Assembly: GCF_033568475.1 (NCBI RefSeq)
Contig: NC_133123.1
Span: 157,495,753-157,559,752, forward strand
Reading direction: 5' to 3'
Source: Henckelia pumila
Lineage: Eukaryota > Streptophyta > Magnoliopsida > Lamiales > Gesneriaceae
Length of the DNA stretch: 64,000 bases
The notes under the pieces are model-generated. The model was not told the DNA's origin. It was given only the letters and a program-made list of their open reading frames with translations, and searched no databases. This document shows positions 28,001-40,745 of this stretch, in pieces (position 1 is the stretch's first letter; the number at the start of each line of letters is the position of its first letter). The position numbers were made by a program, and so were the translations under genes.

Positions 28001-29538
28001 AGGTAAGTGGCGTTATGTCCAATTTGGAGTAGTAAGACCTATGATTATTTTGCTTATTACTATTTTTTAGTATAAGATCTATGAGTTTTCCAATATGTAG
28101 ACGAGCTTTGCAGTTCTAATCCTACTAGTACTTAGTTTCTTCTTTGTCATTGTTACATGCCAATATTAATCCTAACCTATATGGAGTCTGCTGTGAAGAT
28201 ATTTCCCTCCATTTCGCTTTGTTTGAATTAGAACTCTCATTGGTCCCTAAATCACTTGAATCGTGTGTATCAACTTCAGTGGTATTTCCTAATCTTTCTT
28301 TATATTCTGCTCAGTATAATGAGGTGATACTTCATACGTCATTCGCGAGGCTTCTAGGGCACCCCAACAACTTGCCAGAGGTATCTATTATAAAGTAACT
28401 TTCGATCAAATGTAGCAGAAATTCTTACTTTTCAATTTTTATTACTTGTTTTAATCTTGAATATATTAAAATTTCAGCTGCTTATTTTCCAATTCTTGCA
28501 TTTGATAGTGCAAAGCCAGACAATTAGGACATTGCACTTAATTAACTTGCATTGTCATGACTTGCATATTGTCATTTTTGTTGATTATTGTTAGGATGGA
28601 GAAAATGTGTCCGGACTCCAAATTTTCCACGAGCTTGTAAACAAAGTAAACAACCAACTTCGTGGAATGAAGGTAGTGTTCTCCTTTGTGATTGGACCAT
28701 CTATTTGATTTTAATAATTCAAGTTGAATTTCATTCTCGGGATTCTGTTCTGGTCACCATGCATCAGAGTATTGATCAAGAATGATTCGTATAAGTTTTC
28801 ATGATCCAGCATCGAGCACATCAAACATACGAATGACTGTCCTAACTCAGTTATTTTTCACCGGTGTAGTTAATGACTTTTTGAATTGGTGTATCAAATT
28901 TCATATGCAATAGGTATCATGATCATCCCCAAAGTTCTCGCGGTTGCATTAGTTATTCCAGGACCATACCAGTAGATATCAGGCCAAACTTATTGAAAGC
29001 CAAACTTTCTACGCTTTTGTACCCCAGTGAGTCTGAAACCATCTGTCATGTACCTGGGCCCAAGTCAAGTGGATTATAATTTTTTTACCAGAGCTAAAAT
29101 TGCTCATACAATGACGCACATGAGTTCCTCAAACATGCTCAATCTTGTCTTTTACTTGCCGCTGATAGAGCATCACTACCATAATAAACTCGAGGGAACT
29201 TCATCTCAATGTTCAAACTATGAATTTCCACTGCTTTGAAGTTCGCTTCCCATACTAATAATCTAACAATGCAGTACAGAGTAAAGTCTTCAACTTTTCA
29301 GTAGACTGCTTGATCATTTACTAGAATATTTGCTCATCTTGTTCAGTGTTACCATCCTTCTGTATTTTTTTGAATCGGTCACTACATTACATATATGTTA
29401 CTCCCTCTTATACTTTCCTGATCATTTCAGGCAACTGTCTCCGAACTCTGGTACGTGGAGGAATACGACGTGCTCGCTCTCGCACTTAACGGAAAGATGA
29501 AGATCCGCAAGTTTCATTTCAGCTGTTCCAACGCTTAA
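25045..29538 (+). CDS. Conserved membrane-anchored protein with 2H-phosphoesterase-like motifs (10 exons)
   Basis: Exons 25045-25204, 25884-26053, 26532-26596, 27238-27278, 27430-27518, 27610-27723, 27820-27897, 28315-28380, 28595-28672 and 29431-29538 join in frame to 322 residues. I do not know a named family for it. The N-terminus has a Cys-rich cytosolic start ('NHCCSCSPK') and one membrane segment (about residues 14-37), so a single-pass anchor is likely. The rest is soluble. Two H-x-[ST]-x motifs stand out: H156-F-S-M ('MYHFSMFH') and H246-T-S-F ('ILHTSFARLLG'), 90 residues apart, with a hydrophobic strand 'RVVLTSTGVLLGCWQ' between. This spacing and the motif shape are those of 2H phosphoesterases (LigT / cyclic phosphodiesterase-like), which act on 2',3'-cyclic phosphates. 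That link is my inference. Exon 5 uses the acceptor 'ggttag' rather than the nearer 'tttcag', which would hit a stop. The start at 25045 is an ATG-ATG pair. Confidence 0.8.
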
Positions 29539-31009
29539 CACTTTCACTGTTGAAGTCAAGCCAGTGGACAATTTTAGTAAGTTCGGAACAATTCCTGAAT
29601 CCTGATGGTGCTGTAAATAAACCTGGCTGGTTCTAATAAAAATTTGAGACGGGTAACTATGGATAATGGCAAAATATTTTTTTTAATATAATATTTTTTA
29701 TTTTTTTATGTGGTTGAAAAAAAATTAAATTTTCATATGGGATTTATGAATTTGGAAGCAATTTTTGTGTCAACTGTCCCGAGCTCGGGGAATGATGTGA
29801 TAGACAAAGACCCCAAGAAAATGACCTCTTTTACAATTGAGTGGCCACAGGAGCTATTTTAGCTACATTACCTAAAGGACAATTAAGCATAGGATCAAAG
29901 GCTAAGAAAGTATTCCATTATTCTATCTTTCGATTGAAACAATGTACTTGCCAAGTACAAGTTAATCAAGAATCATTAAACTAACCAAATAATTAATAAT
30001 ATGTTGATTTAGAACAAGTTTAAAGAGGTAGACTGGTTTGTTAGTAAGATCCAAAAATTCTAGTGTTTGGTTAAGGAATTCAAGAATATGTCATCTTGCA
30101 CTGATATTTAAAAGTAGTATGATGTGAAAGATAAGACATTAATTCATTACATATATTTAATTCATCTGATTTAATTCGGATTTTATCATCTTATCGTTCA
30201 AATAAACGATGACCCACATCCAAATTATCATGAATAATTGGAAATTTAGAGTGTTATAAATGGGGTAAATGATGGCAGGGCAGTCAATGATCGTCTACCA
30301 TCTTGACCGTTTAGTCAGTTGAAATTTTTATACTATATTTATATTTAATTATAGATAATCATGCAATATATACATAAATTAATTGATCTTTATGCATAAA
30401 TAATATTAATATAATATAATGCAACATATACATAAATTAAATGATCTTTATGTAACGTACTAATGTAATAATAGTTCTAACCTAGTGGGATGGTCGACGG
30501 CGGAGGTTTGAGGTGGAAGAAAGTAGCGGGATAAATGTTAAAACATCAACTTCTAAACTAACGATAATATCAAACTAACCCCACATGATGACAAAAGAAA
30601 AACTTGGGCAAATTATGTAGTTTGAAAATATTCTTGTCACTATTTTGAGTGATGAAAAAATTTTGAAATCGAAATTGCACTCGTTGGATTTTTAAAATGG
30701 GAGAGATGGACTCAGCATGACAAGAACTAAGAACACTAGAAGAGCAATGACAAACCAAAACATCAAGAAAGTTGATGAAGCAAACAAGATGTAATTTTCC
30801 TTTTTGGAACAAAACACAGCTTGCAAACGGATTGCACAATGCGAAGCTCAACTTAGAACTTAGCTCCCCACCAGCTATTCATTAGTCTTTTTCTCGATAA
30901 CCCCTTCCTTTTAACACACTCTTCAAGCCATCCTAGATTCCATATAAATCTTTCTTGATACATAATTTTTCATTTTCAAGCACATATTTTTTTTGGGTAT
31001 TTGGCAAAG
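29539..31009. other. Intergenic; promoter side of the STR2-like gene
   Basis: No gene. It contains the repeat at 30259-30540 related to 6.5 kb. The proximal 300 bases should hold the STR2 promoter. I looked for mycorrhiza-responsive boxes (AW-box, CTTC/MYCS) and could not make a convincing call by eye. Confidence 0.5.
30259..30540 (+). repeat. Dispersed repeat related to 6.51 kb
   Basis: Shares order and wording with 6511-6690 ('tcaatgatcgtctacc' against 'tcagtgatcgcctact', then 'tagataatca'). Inside, a 55-base phrase 'caatatatacataaattaat...' occurs twice (about 30364 and 30422). Unclassified. Confidence 0.4.
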
Positions 31010-33350
31010 ATGAAAAATGCTAATAATCATAAACCGGAGATGGTGATAGATATTGGGAAGGCGGCGAATTTTACAGGGGGAATGGAGTTTTCCAACCTTA
31101 CATATACTGTGATCAAGAAACAGAAGGATGTTAATGGGAAATGGACCAAGCGTGAAGCTGATTTGTTGCATGACATAACTGGATATGCCCCGAAAGGGTG
31201 CATCACGGCTGTTATGGGTCCTAGTGGTGCCGGAAAATCGACGTTTTTAGATGGCTTGGCTGGAAGAATCGCCAGCGGAAGCCTTATGGGACGTGTGTCG
31301 TTGGATGGTGTTGACGTGAACCCGAGCTTGATTAAGAGGACGTCGGCGTATATAATGCAAGATGACAGGCTGTTTCCTATGCTTACTGTTTATGAAACTC
31401 TCATGTTTGCTGCAGATTTTAGGTTGGGATCAGTCTCTAGAGATGAGAAAAGGGAACGTGTCGAAAAGTTAATCGAACAGCTCGGTTTAACTGTAAGTAA
31501 CCAAAACTTTATCTGTATTCTTGTCTTTGGGAGAAGTTAGCTCTCACCCTGAAGTTGTCTTGATTGTCTTGCATTGTGCAGACGTCTGTAAACACTTATA
31601 TAGGCGATGAAGGGATGAGAGGCATCTCGGGGGGTGAGCGTCGCAGGGTTTCAATAGGAGTGGACATCATACATGGACCTTCCCTTTTATTCCTGGATGA
31701 GCCTACTTCAGGACTAGACTCAACCAGTGCTCATAGTGTGATCGAAAAGGTCCACGACATAGCACGTTCTGGAAGCACGGTCATCCTCACAATACACCAG
31801 CCCTCATCCCGTATTCAGCTTTTGCTCGACCACCTCGTAATCTTGGCTCGAGGGCAGCTCATGTACCAGGGCTCACCCAAGGATGTCAACCTCCACTTAG
31901 GCCGGATGGGGCGTAAAGTCCCCAAAGGTGAAAACCCAATCGAGTACTTCATTGATGTTGTGCAAGAGTATGATCAGTCAGAGCTCGGAGTGGAGGTGTT
32001 GGCGGAGTTTGCTTTAACTGGGGTGAAGCCACCCCTTCTGGTTGACAATGAGGATACATCTGCTTCAACTGTTGTTCCCACCTTGCCTTTGCCTCTAACT
32101 CAGAGAACCAACCAACTGGTAGCAGAGGGAGGTGGATACAGGTCGAATAGACGGTACCGTCTGCAAACGGCACATAAGAACGAGAAGGATTTTGATCACA
32201 GTGTGAAAAGCCAGTCGAATCGGTCAAATTCTTGGAGTGTTAATCAGTCAATGACCTTTACCCCAACTAGGAATCATGCTGATCACAGAGCCCTGACTCA
32301 AAGGAGGTAAGGAATTAAAAAAAGCACCCCCACAATGAAGTTTCTGATTATTGAACAAGCTTTTCATCTATATTTTGCAGTCTATCTCCAGGATATACAT
32401 ACTCAAGCGACATCCTGCACGGCACACCAACCCCTCATAGCAGCGAATACACGGTGAATGAAGACGACTACCGAACAGATAGCATTATCCACCCGGACAC
32501 CATCTCAAAGTACCATAACTTGGGCCCGAAATTTGCCAACTCCTTCTTCCCAGAGATATGGGTACTAATGCGCCGCAACTTCATCAACATCAGGCGGACC
32601 CCCGAGCTCTTCCTATCCCGACTTCTAGTTCTAACCATAATGGGCTTCATGATGGCCACCATGTTCTGGCACCCTAAAGGCGATGACCAAGGCATCACAA
32701 ATAGGATAAGCTTCTTCATATTCACGGTCTGCCTCTTCTTCTTCTCCTCCAACGACGCTGTCCCAGCTTTCATCCAAGAACGCTACATCTTCATCCGTGA
32801 GACATCCCACAATGCATATCGAGCCTCATCCTATACCATAGCAGGACTGATCACCTACCTTCCTTTCCTTGCCCTTCAGGCATCGGTTTACGCTATAATT
32901 GTCTGGTTCCCATTGAAACTCCACGGCCCGTTTTGGTACTTCTTGCTAGTCCTCTACATGTCTCTCCTCTCAACAAACTCTTTCGTGGTGTTTGTAAGCT
33001 CAGTCGTGCCCAATTACATCCTCGGATATGCAGCTGTGATTGCATTCACTGCACTTTTCTTCTTATTCTGCGGATACTTTGCGAATAGCAATGAAATTCC
33101 AACGTACTGGAAATGGATGCACTATGTTTCAACTATGACTTACCCGTACGAGGGGCTGCTGATGAATGAGTATCAAACCGGCCAGCCTTTTGGTGGGCAC
33201 AGTGGGTTCGAGATATTGGAACTTCTTGCAATTGGTACTAAGAAGTATCTGAAATGGCATAAGGTGTATATAATGCTGGGATGGGCTGTTTTGTACAGAG
33301 TTCTTTTCTATGTTGTTCTGCGTTTCTTTTCCAAGAATCAAAGGACTTAA
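31010..33350 (+). CDS. STR2: ABCG half-size transporter, STR2-like (arbuscular mycorrhiza)
   Basis: Exons 31010-31492, 31582-32306 and 32381-33350 join in frame to 725 residues. The nucleotide-binding domain comes first: Walker A G70-PSGAGKS-T78, signature S177-GGER, Walker B L196-LFLDE-201, H-loop H233 ('LTIHQPS'). A polar linker (about residues 290-450) carries 'GTPTPHSSEYTV', which I recall from legume STR2. The C-terminal half has six predicted membrane segments with 'NIRRTPELFLSR', 'FFIFTVCLFFFSSNDAVP' and 'ILGYAAVIAFTALFFLFCGY'. STR2 pairs with STR to form a transporter in the periarbuscular membrane that is thought to move lipid to the fungus; plants that lost mycorrhiza usually lost it. 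All ATP-binding residues are intact and the length matches the family (about 727 in Medicago as I recall). The ATG at 31010 is the first in frame after the leader. A partner STR gene is not in this window. Confidence 0.88.
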
Positions 33351-33851
33351 ACTTTTCAGAGAATGCTAGACAAGAATATTTTGGAGATAAAATTTTTAAT
33401 ACACAGTGTATTCAGAAAGATGGTTTTATGTAATTGTGTGATCAAAATAATTTGTCACACATGAATCTAAGAACTTTATTCCTTTTTATTAATGTCATAT
33501 TCGTAATGTAAGTTGAGTTTATTTTACATTAGCTAAGATTTTTTGGGATATTTTTGTAATGAAATAACAACATTGAAAAATGTGAACCAAATTTGCAGAA
33601 AATCAATGCATCAAAGAACCCTCTTAGGATCATGAAATAAAATTTTATACTGTTGAATTTCAGTAACATCTGACCTACTTCAACACCTTAAGATTAACAA
33701 ACGTTTGTAATTCATCGCGTCGTTGTTTTTTCGCTCTCTAGTAGTCTTTTCCTCTGTTACAGTTGTAATTCCAAGCCCAATGCCACGCATCCGTAACTGG
33801 GAAACAAGTGAGAAATTGCAAGCATCCTTACACAGTTTTTCCGCGGACTTT
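33351..33851. other. Spacer between convergent STR2-like gene and NLR pseudogene 1
   Basis: About 500 AT-rich bases between two converging genes. It should contain both 3' ends; no other feature is seen. Confidence 0.5.
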
Positions 33852-36800
33852 TTATAAGGATCCTCCAACAGAACTTGAACTTTCACTGCCATGAAGATTG
33901 CTGTAACTACCCCTCCTATTGAAACTACGGAAAGAAAAAAGAATGAAGCTATGATTATCGTTCCAAGTGTTCGCCAATTAGTATTACTTCATATGAGAAA
34001 CCATTTTGTGTTATACCCTATGTCATAACCATTGATTCTGATCACGAACTAGTTTAACAAACAAAATATAGAATTTCACTTCTTTCGTGATAGAAAACAG
34101 GTTCATATGCATGTGATGGAATTAGCTTCACGTGTGTTCTGACTACTGATACTCTTATAATGCTTACCTGCCATAGCCCTCTCCTTCCATGTACGTACCG
34201 CTCATATGAGTTGCCATCATCATCATCATGGTCATCGTCATAATCATCATAGCCCGGTATGCTATCGTTATCAGACATCGATCTGTAAGAAGCCTTAACT
34301 GGTCAATCATCACTTCATCCGTGAAACACGTTTCATCGATTAATGCAAGCTTTGGAATCCACATTTCAAAAGGCAAAAATATGAAATTTGATTTGGTCAC
34401 TTGAGACTTGAGAGAGTAACTCAAACATGCGAGAAGCCTTGTTTTGTTACTGATAGTTATATCCATGAAAATCAATTTGAGAGACAAATTTATACAACTT
34501 TAACTTCATGGGGTTAAGCTGAATCCCAATCTATGTGCATGTAAGTGAACCACAGGTAAAAATTTGAGGATCAGGCCTTACCTATGATGTTCTCTCCACC
34601 AATAATAGTTTTCTTCTTCTTTTCTCTGTCTATCTTCGGCTTCTCTCCTTCTATCCTCCGCTTCTTTTCTCCTTCTTTCCTCTGCCTCTCGTCTTCTCTT
34701 TGCTGCTTCTTCCTTCTTTTCTTTTCGCTATTCAATACGAAAAACAATGTTTATGCAAATGACCTCATTCTACACACACACACATGAAGATATATATAAA
34801 TGCATACATACATGCACTCATGAACATAGCCATGTTTACTCGTTTACCTTTTGATAGATGCATTTGCTTGCACGCACATGCATACATAATACATAAGTCA
34901 CAGCCTTGTCATGTGTACTTGTTTGCCTTTTGATAGATGTATTCCCATATGTAATGGACACAAATGTGAAGTCCTTCGTTCCCCAAGAATACTTTTTCCT
35001 CCTCTATTTGCCTCGTCGATGCCACAGCAGATGGGCTAGCATCGTCCAACTCGATACTTTCAAGTGTCTGTAAATTTACAAAATCAAGAGGGATTTCTTC
35101 CAAATTTGTGCAGTCCCAAAGGATTAGGCGCTCAAGTATTGGAAAATGCTCTTTCTCAGCTCTCCAATACTGCAGATCAGTTCCCTCAATAAGTAGAGAC
35201 TTCATATCGACAAAACTCACCTTTTATCGGTTCCCACTCCAAACCTTGAAATGCATTGTTTTTCAGCTTCAGAACTTCAAGATTAGGCAACGAGCCAACT
35301 ATAGGCATATCTTTCCAAGAGATTTTGGTACCACTTAAGGTCAACTTTATGAGATTTTTAGGCAGAGTAAGGTCCTTTGAAATGATAATACATGATGTTG
35401 GTTCAACAATGCATTTCAGTATTTCAAGCTTATGTAGGTTCATCAAATGTCTAAGAGAAAAGGCCTTTTGCTCATCTCGTGTCTTAACTCGGATCCCTAG
35501 TTTCTTTGCATTTGGAATTCTTTTGATGAACTCCTCTGTACAGCTTGAACCACTTACATATGAAAGCGTTTGAAGGTTTTCGAGAACCAGATTCTTGTCA
35601 CCCTCTAGTGGATGAGGAAAACAACATGTTCCGAACTGGAGATGCCTTAAATGTCGCATCCCCCAGATTCCTCGTGGTAGATACACTGATGAATCAATGC
35701 ATCTTTGGCGAATAATCAAGGTTTGAAGATCCCTTAGAGAATCGGGTAGATATTTGGAAATATGAATGCCATTACAAAGCTCACAGCAGAGATAAACATA
35801 CCTCAAGTGTATGAGGTCGATTATTCCAGAAGGGAAAAACTCCAAATCTACATTAGACAAGTCCAGTACCCTGAGAAGTTTACAACACCATAATTCGTCG
35901 TGAGGTTTACTCTGGGATACAAGAGAACGGACAAGTGAAAAAGTTCCTATAGTTCTGAGGATGTCTGCTCGAGCTTCATCGGTAGAATCTAATTTACGAA
36001 TGCATAGGCGACGTGGATCCTTGGCGATTTCTTGACAGTAATAGATGTTGGCATTTAAGGTATGAATAAACTTCTCATCTAGCGCTTTACTCGAGCACCA
36101 CTCCTTTAACAGATCGTGGACAATGCACGATTTAATTTTCCCATTGAATCTCTTCTCTCCAACCATAACAAGATTTCTTGACACCAGATCTTCCAAATAC
36201 TCCTCTCCCACCTCTTCCAAGCTTTTCGAGCTATTCATTTTGATGAATCCCTCAGCAATCCATAATTTGATGAGCTTTGACATTGGTATTTCGAAATCTT
36301 GGGGATAAACTCCCGTATAGAGGAAACATGCTTTCAAATGATGCGGCATATGGTCGTAACTTAAAGAGAAAACCTTAGTGCAGTGACTATCTTTCGAAAT
36401 TAAAATTTGGTTTAGATTTTTCGCAATGTATCCCCATTCTCTCTGTGTTCTTGAGATATTGGACAACAGACCACTCACTACAACAATTGAAAGTGGAAGT
36501 CCCTTGCAACTTCGTACAATCTCCTTCCCAACTGCCTCAAGCTCAGGAATGAAACGTCCATCCCCAAAAATCTTGGAACAAAGCAGCTTCCAGCCTTCGT
36601 TTTCGTTCAAGAGACGCATGTGATGATGATCAGGGCTAAACCAGTTTGCATGGGTAGCAACCTCAGATAGCCGAGTAGTCAACAAGACCCGACTCCCCTC
36701 GTTGTCATCGGGAAGTAGTCTTTTTATGTTATCCCATGCCTCTTTATGCCACATGTCATCCATTACAACGAGATATCTCTTACCCTTCAAACATTAATTA

Positions 36801-37492
36801 TACAGACAGTCTGATAGCTCTCCAACACTTTTTTGATACATTTCATATGTTAGCATTCTCATGGATTCTAGAAGGCCTAATAGGACATCTCTTTCTCTAT
36901 AATTTTGAGGTTCAAATTGATATTCAAGAATAGATTCTTTGAAAACAGATTTAACCAAAGTAGTCTTACCAATGCCGCCCATTCCAACAACTGGTATGAT
37001 CAGCAGCTTCTTCGTTCCGCCTACAATTCGAACCATCAGTTGATATTGGTATATATAGTCACCGCCAGCGGAAACAAGTGGCAAGTAACTGTTATAATGC
37101 AAATATTCAGCACCATCCTCCCACAAGTACTCCTCCAGCAGTGTCACTTTTAGCCGAATCAATTCGATTTCTTCGGCCAATATCTTCAAGTGTTGGCCGA
37201 CGATTTTGCTCCTCCTAAGTTTTTCTCCACCATTCTCCGCAAAAAAATGCTTGGACATGTAGGACTCAATAACATCTTCTGCTTCATGCGCCGCATCTCT
37301 GATTTCTTTCTCGAGACAAAGTACAGCGGGGCTTCTTCTCTTCCAAGAACGTGCAAGAAAATGGTGGAAGCAACACTATATGCTTTCTAGGAGTGATTCA
37401 ATCTGTTGCTTCTCCCAAGGAATCTGAGAGTAGTGTTCACCAAGTATGTTCTCTAGAATCTGCATGAGAGAAACTACAGCAGCATAAGCCAT
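33852..37492 (-). pseudogene. NLR pseudogene 1, R1-like CC-NB-LRR with short charged tail
   Basis: Reads on the minus strand from the ATG at 37492 (same 'MAYAAVVSLMQILENILGE' start as its two relatives) to 33852. The parts are Rx-type coiled coil, NB-ARC ('GMGGIGKTTL', 'YLVVMDDMW', 'GSRVLLTTR', 'CKGLPLS', 'IVHDLLKEW') and LRRs. It is broken: in-frame stops TAG at 37376-37378 and TAA at 36794-36796, loss of about 8 residues of RNBS-A (near 36910; 'AWVTVS' of the intact copy is missing), and a frameshift near 35200 in the last LRRs. After 'WEYIYQK' the donor at 34926 is GC rather than GT. Tail exons are recognisable at 34582-34727 (48 codons, 'RRREAEERRRKEAEDRRREA'), 34199-34261 (acidic, 'GYDDYDDDHDDDDGNSYE') and a terminal exon 33852-33924 ending 'SSSSVGGSL'. 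It resembles the intact copy at 47.8-52.1 kb but lacks its middle tail exons. Confidence 0.85.
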
Positions 37493-39349
37493 TTTCCTTA
37501 ATAATCACAGCATACGTACGCTTTGCATCTGATTCTGCATTTGTAGACAAAGCCTGAAGCGAGATAAACAAACAAGTCAACGCTGCTGTTTGGTAAATTT
37601 TGTTCATCAGACTTCTTCTACTACGTACTTAATGTTTATTACTAATTAGTGTTGAGGAGTTGAATAAAAGCTAGTGATCATATACATTAAAGAATACGCT
37701 TTTTTTTCACAAAGATTAAAAAAAAACATTTACAAACTTCATATTTTATCCATGTATTCAAAACATGATTACACGTTTTTCAAAATATAATTAATAAAGG
37801 CATATTATTATTAGTAAATGAGCATAAATAAATATTACTATATAATAATAATAATAATTTAAGTAAATTTTATTATTAAAACTAAGTATTAGAAATAATG
37901 TAATACATAATTTCTTAATATAACTTAGTAAAAGAATTAATGTTATGTAAAATGCACCCTGTTTGTGATGTTAATAATTAAAAACATGCAAAGTCATCAA
38001 TTAGAAATAATGTTTATCTGACAAGTTCCAAGTATAGGACGAGATATCGAGTTTGAGACTCAATTATAATAATCTCCAATCTCAAATAAAAAAAAATAAA
38101 AATTCATCAATTCATCATATTCAAATATATTTTTTCAATGCAAGTAATTGTACTCATTCAATATCTCTTGACTCATTGTGATACTCAAATAAAACTTTAA
38201 TCGATAATTTAACATGAGAAGTTTATTTGTATGCAACAACTTTATTCTCAATTTACTCGATTTAATTTAAAATTAGATATAATTCAAAACGTATAAAAGA
38301 ATAAGAGAAATAAAAAAAAATTACTTGCATGTGAAAGGTCGCACACTACTAAAGACTGAATATAAAAATTAAATTTGATAAACCTTAAATGCACGCATAA
38401 AAAAAAGCTATTAAGTATAATTTGTCATAAAGACCTATTCCCAATCAACCGATTCAACAACCGACCAATGTTCCACAGTTTTGCATTGAAAAATGCACGT
38501 TCGCCCAGTCAAAATTTTGGAGCAAATATCTGCTGTTTCGCAGCTACACTTCGACTTCCTACACCCTCGTCTCCGACTCATCCACGACTGTCGATCCATT
38601 CCGACGTCGATCCCTTCATTCGCAAGATCTAAATCTTATTTCAAAACTAAATATATTATATCTTTATTAAAATATATACATTTGGTTGATTTTAAAATCA
38701 ACGACCCACGAATCCATTTTAAGTGTTTGAATGATTAAGAAAATTTCATTTACGAAAAGGGACACATTAAATAAATAATTATTACGATTTTGAAAAATAT
38801 TGGTATTATTTTTTTTTGAATTAAAAATATTGTTATTATTGGTATATATAGGTAATTATTTTTTGAATTATCTTAAAGAATTTTTTGTTGGTTTATTTTG
38901 AGATCAACTGATTATAATGATTTGGACACATCATTGTAATTAATTTTTAATTGATTAGACAAATTATATTATATATATGTATTATTTTTTAAAAAAAATG
39001 ATCAATTAGACTTTTTCAAAATTTTGTGATTTTGAAATATACTTTAATTTAACTATTAATTTAAATACTTGTCTAAACGGATAAAGCGAACCGAAGTATG
39101 AAACAAAATCCAACTGAATTAAGTAAAATCAGATATAACCAAAAAAAACCACAAAAAAAATGTCGTGTAAAATTTAATTGAATTGACTGATGAACAATCT
39201 GTCGGGTGCATCAGTTGTCTCTGGTAAGTAAAACAATCGAGTGTGGTGCTTGAGTTGTAATACGATTTTAATGACAATCATTCAGTCCTACATACATCTA
39301 ATTAAAAATAGTTATAAATTATCTATATTATTATTTATAATAGTTGCAC

Positions 39350-40745
39350 ATCTATACTAACTGTTTTGGTGTGTCAAATTACACCAAATTTTATTCATAT
39401 AGCTGAAAATAAAATTTAGCGTACAAAAAAACAAACTTTTAAAAGTTAGTGGCCAAAACCTAAAATTAAGCAAGTTAGTGAAAAATAATAATTTTTTTTA
39501 TTTAAAAGATATACATATAATATGCAACAATCAAGATAATCTTTTTGTTTATAATTTTATTTGTTCAAATCTTGTAATATTTTTTTCAGTAAACTATCAT
39601 AGTTAAATTACTTAGTCATCACCATTAGTTTTATAATCATTATTCCTAAAATCTGTAATACTAAAAATTTTATTTAGATTACTAAATTCAAAAAATAAAC
39701 GAATTGATCTGAATTGATTGAATAAAAGAGGAGAATATCTTTTATATATATGTGATCATAAATTGAGATTTTATTTCACTTATATAATAAATTTATTCCC
39801 CTCTTTTATTCAATCAATTCGTTTATTAATTCGTTTATTATTTAATTTGTTAATCTGACAAAAAAATTTGGTATTTCATTTTATAAGAAGGATTATAAAA
39901 CTAATAGTGATGACTAACTATGTAATCTTTTCAAAAAATTTAGTAATTAAAAATATTTTAGTGTTGAACTAAAAATATAATCAACATTGATATTTTTTTC
40001 CAAATTAAAAAAATATAATTATAACTAACTTTCATGTTGATGTTTGAACTACATTATAATATAATCTTTATCTATATAAAAGTGGTCATTTAGTTATGAA
40101 TTTATGGTTTTGTCCTTATTTTATTTTATTTAATGATTAATTTTTGTTTGTCATTTTCAAGGTTCTTTTATGTCATTTTATAGCTTTTTTCAATGATTAT
40201 TTAATTTTTGTCTATTTATTTATTTTATGTGAATTAATTTTTAATATTTAATTCATGTTTTAAAGTTAAAGTTTTATTAATTGAAAGCTATCTTAATCTA
40301 AAAAATATGTTAATTTGTGAACTTACTTTCAACTTTTATCTACATCGCTATGTTTTAGTCTTCTAAACTTTTTAACATAATATTTGGTTATTATACTTTC
40401 ACGAAAAAAAATATCATTAACTTAATCATCTGGTTCGAGACAAGTAAAACATATCATAAATAATCGAGACTTTATTTCACATATATATAAAAAGATATTC
40501 TTCTCTTTTATTCAATCAATTCATTTCAATTCGTTTATTTTTTGAATTTAGTAATCTAACTAAAATTTTTGGTATTCCAGGTTTTAGGAATAATGATTTT
40601 AAAACAAATGGTGATGACTATGTAATCTAACTATGATAGTTTACTGAAAAAAATATTACAATATTTGAACAAATAAAATTATAAAAAAAAAGTTTATTTT
40701 GATTGTTGCATATTATATGTATATGATTTTTCAGAACAAATTAAG
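39350..40745. repeat. Large imperfect inverted repeat
   Basis: The left arm (about 39500-39760) reads '...cctaaaatctgtaatac...gaattgattgaataaaagag'. The right arm (about 40460-40745) carries the same phrases in reverse complement ('ctcttttattcaatcaattc...ggttttaggaataatgatt'). A second, shorter reversed match lies at 39780-39900, and another partial forward copy at about 42290-42420. The ends of the left arm also match 41330-41460 reversed. It is an inverted duplication inside the NLR cluster; the family is unknown. Confidence 0.55.

Noticed and set aside
33680-33892. Minus-strand frame MAVKVQVLLEDPYKKS as a separate small gene
   Set aside because: It overlaps, in another frame, the terminal tail exon of NLR pseudogene 1, which lines up with the intact NLR's terminal exon.
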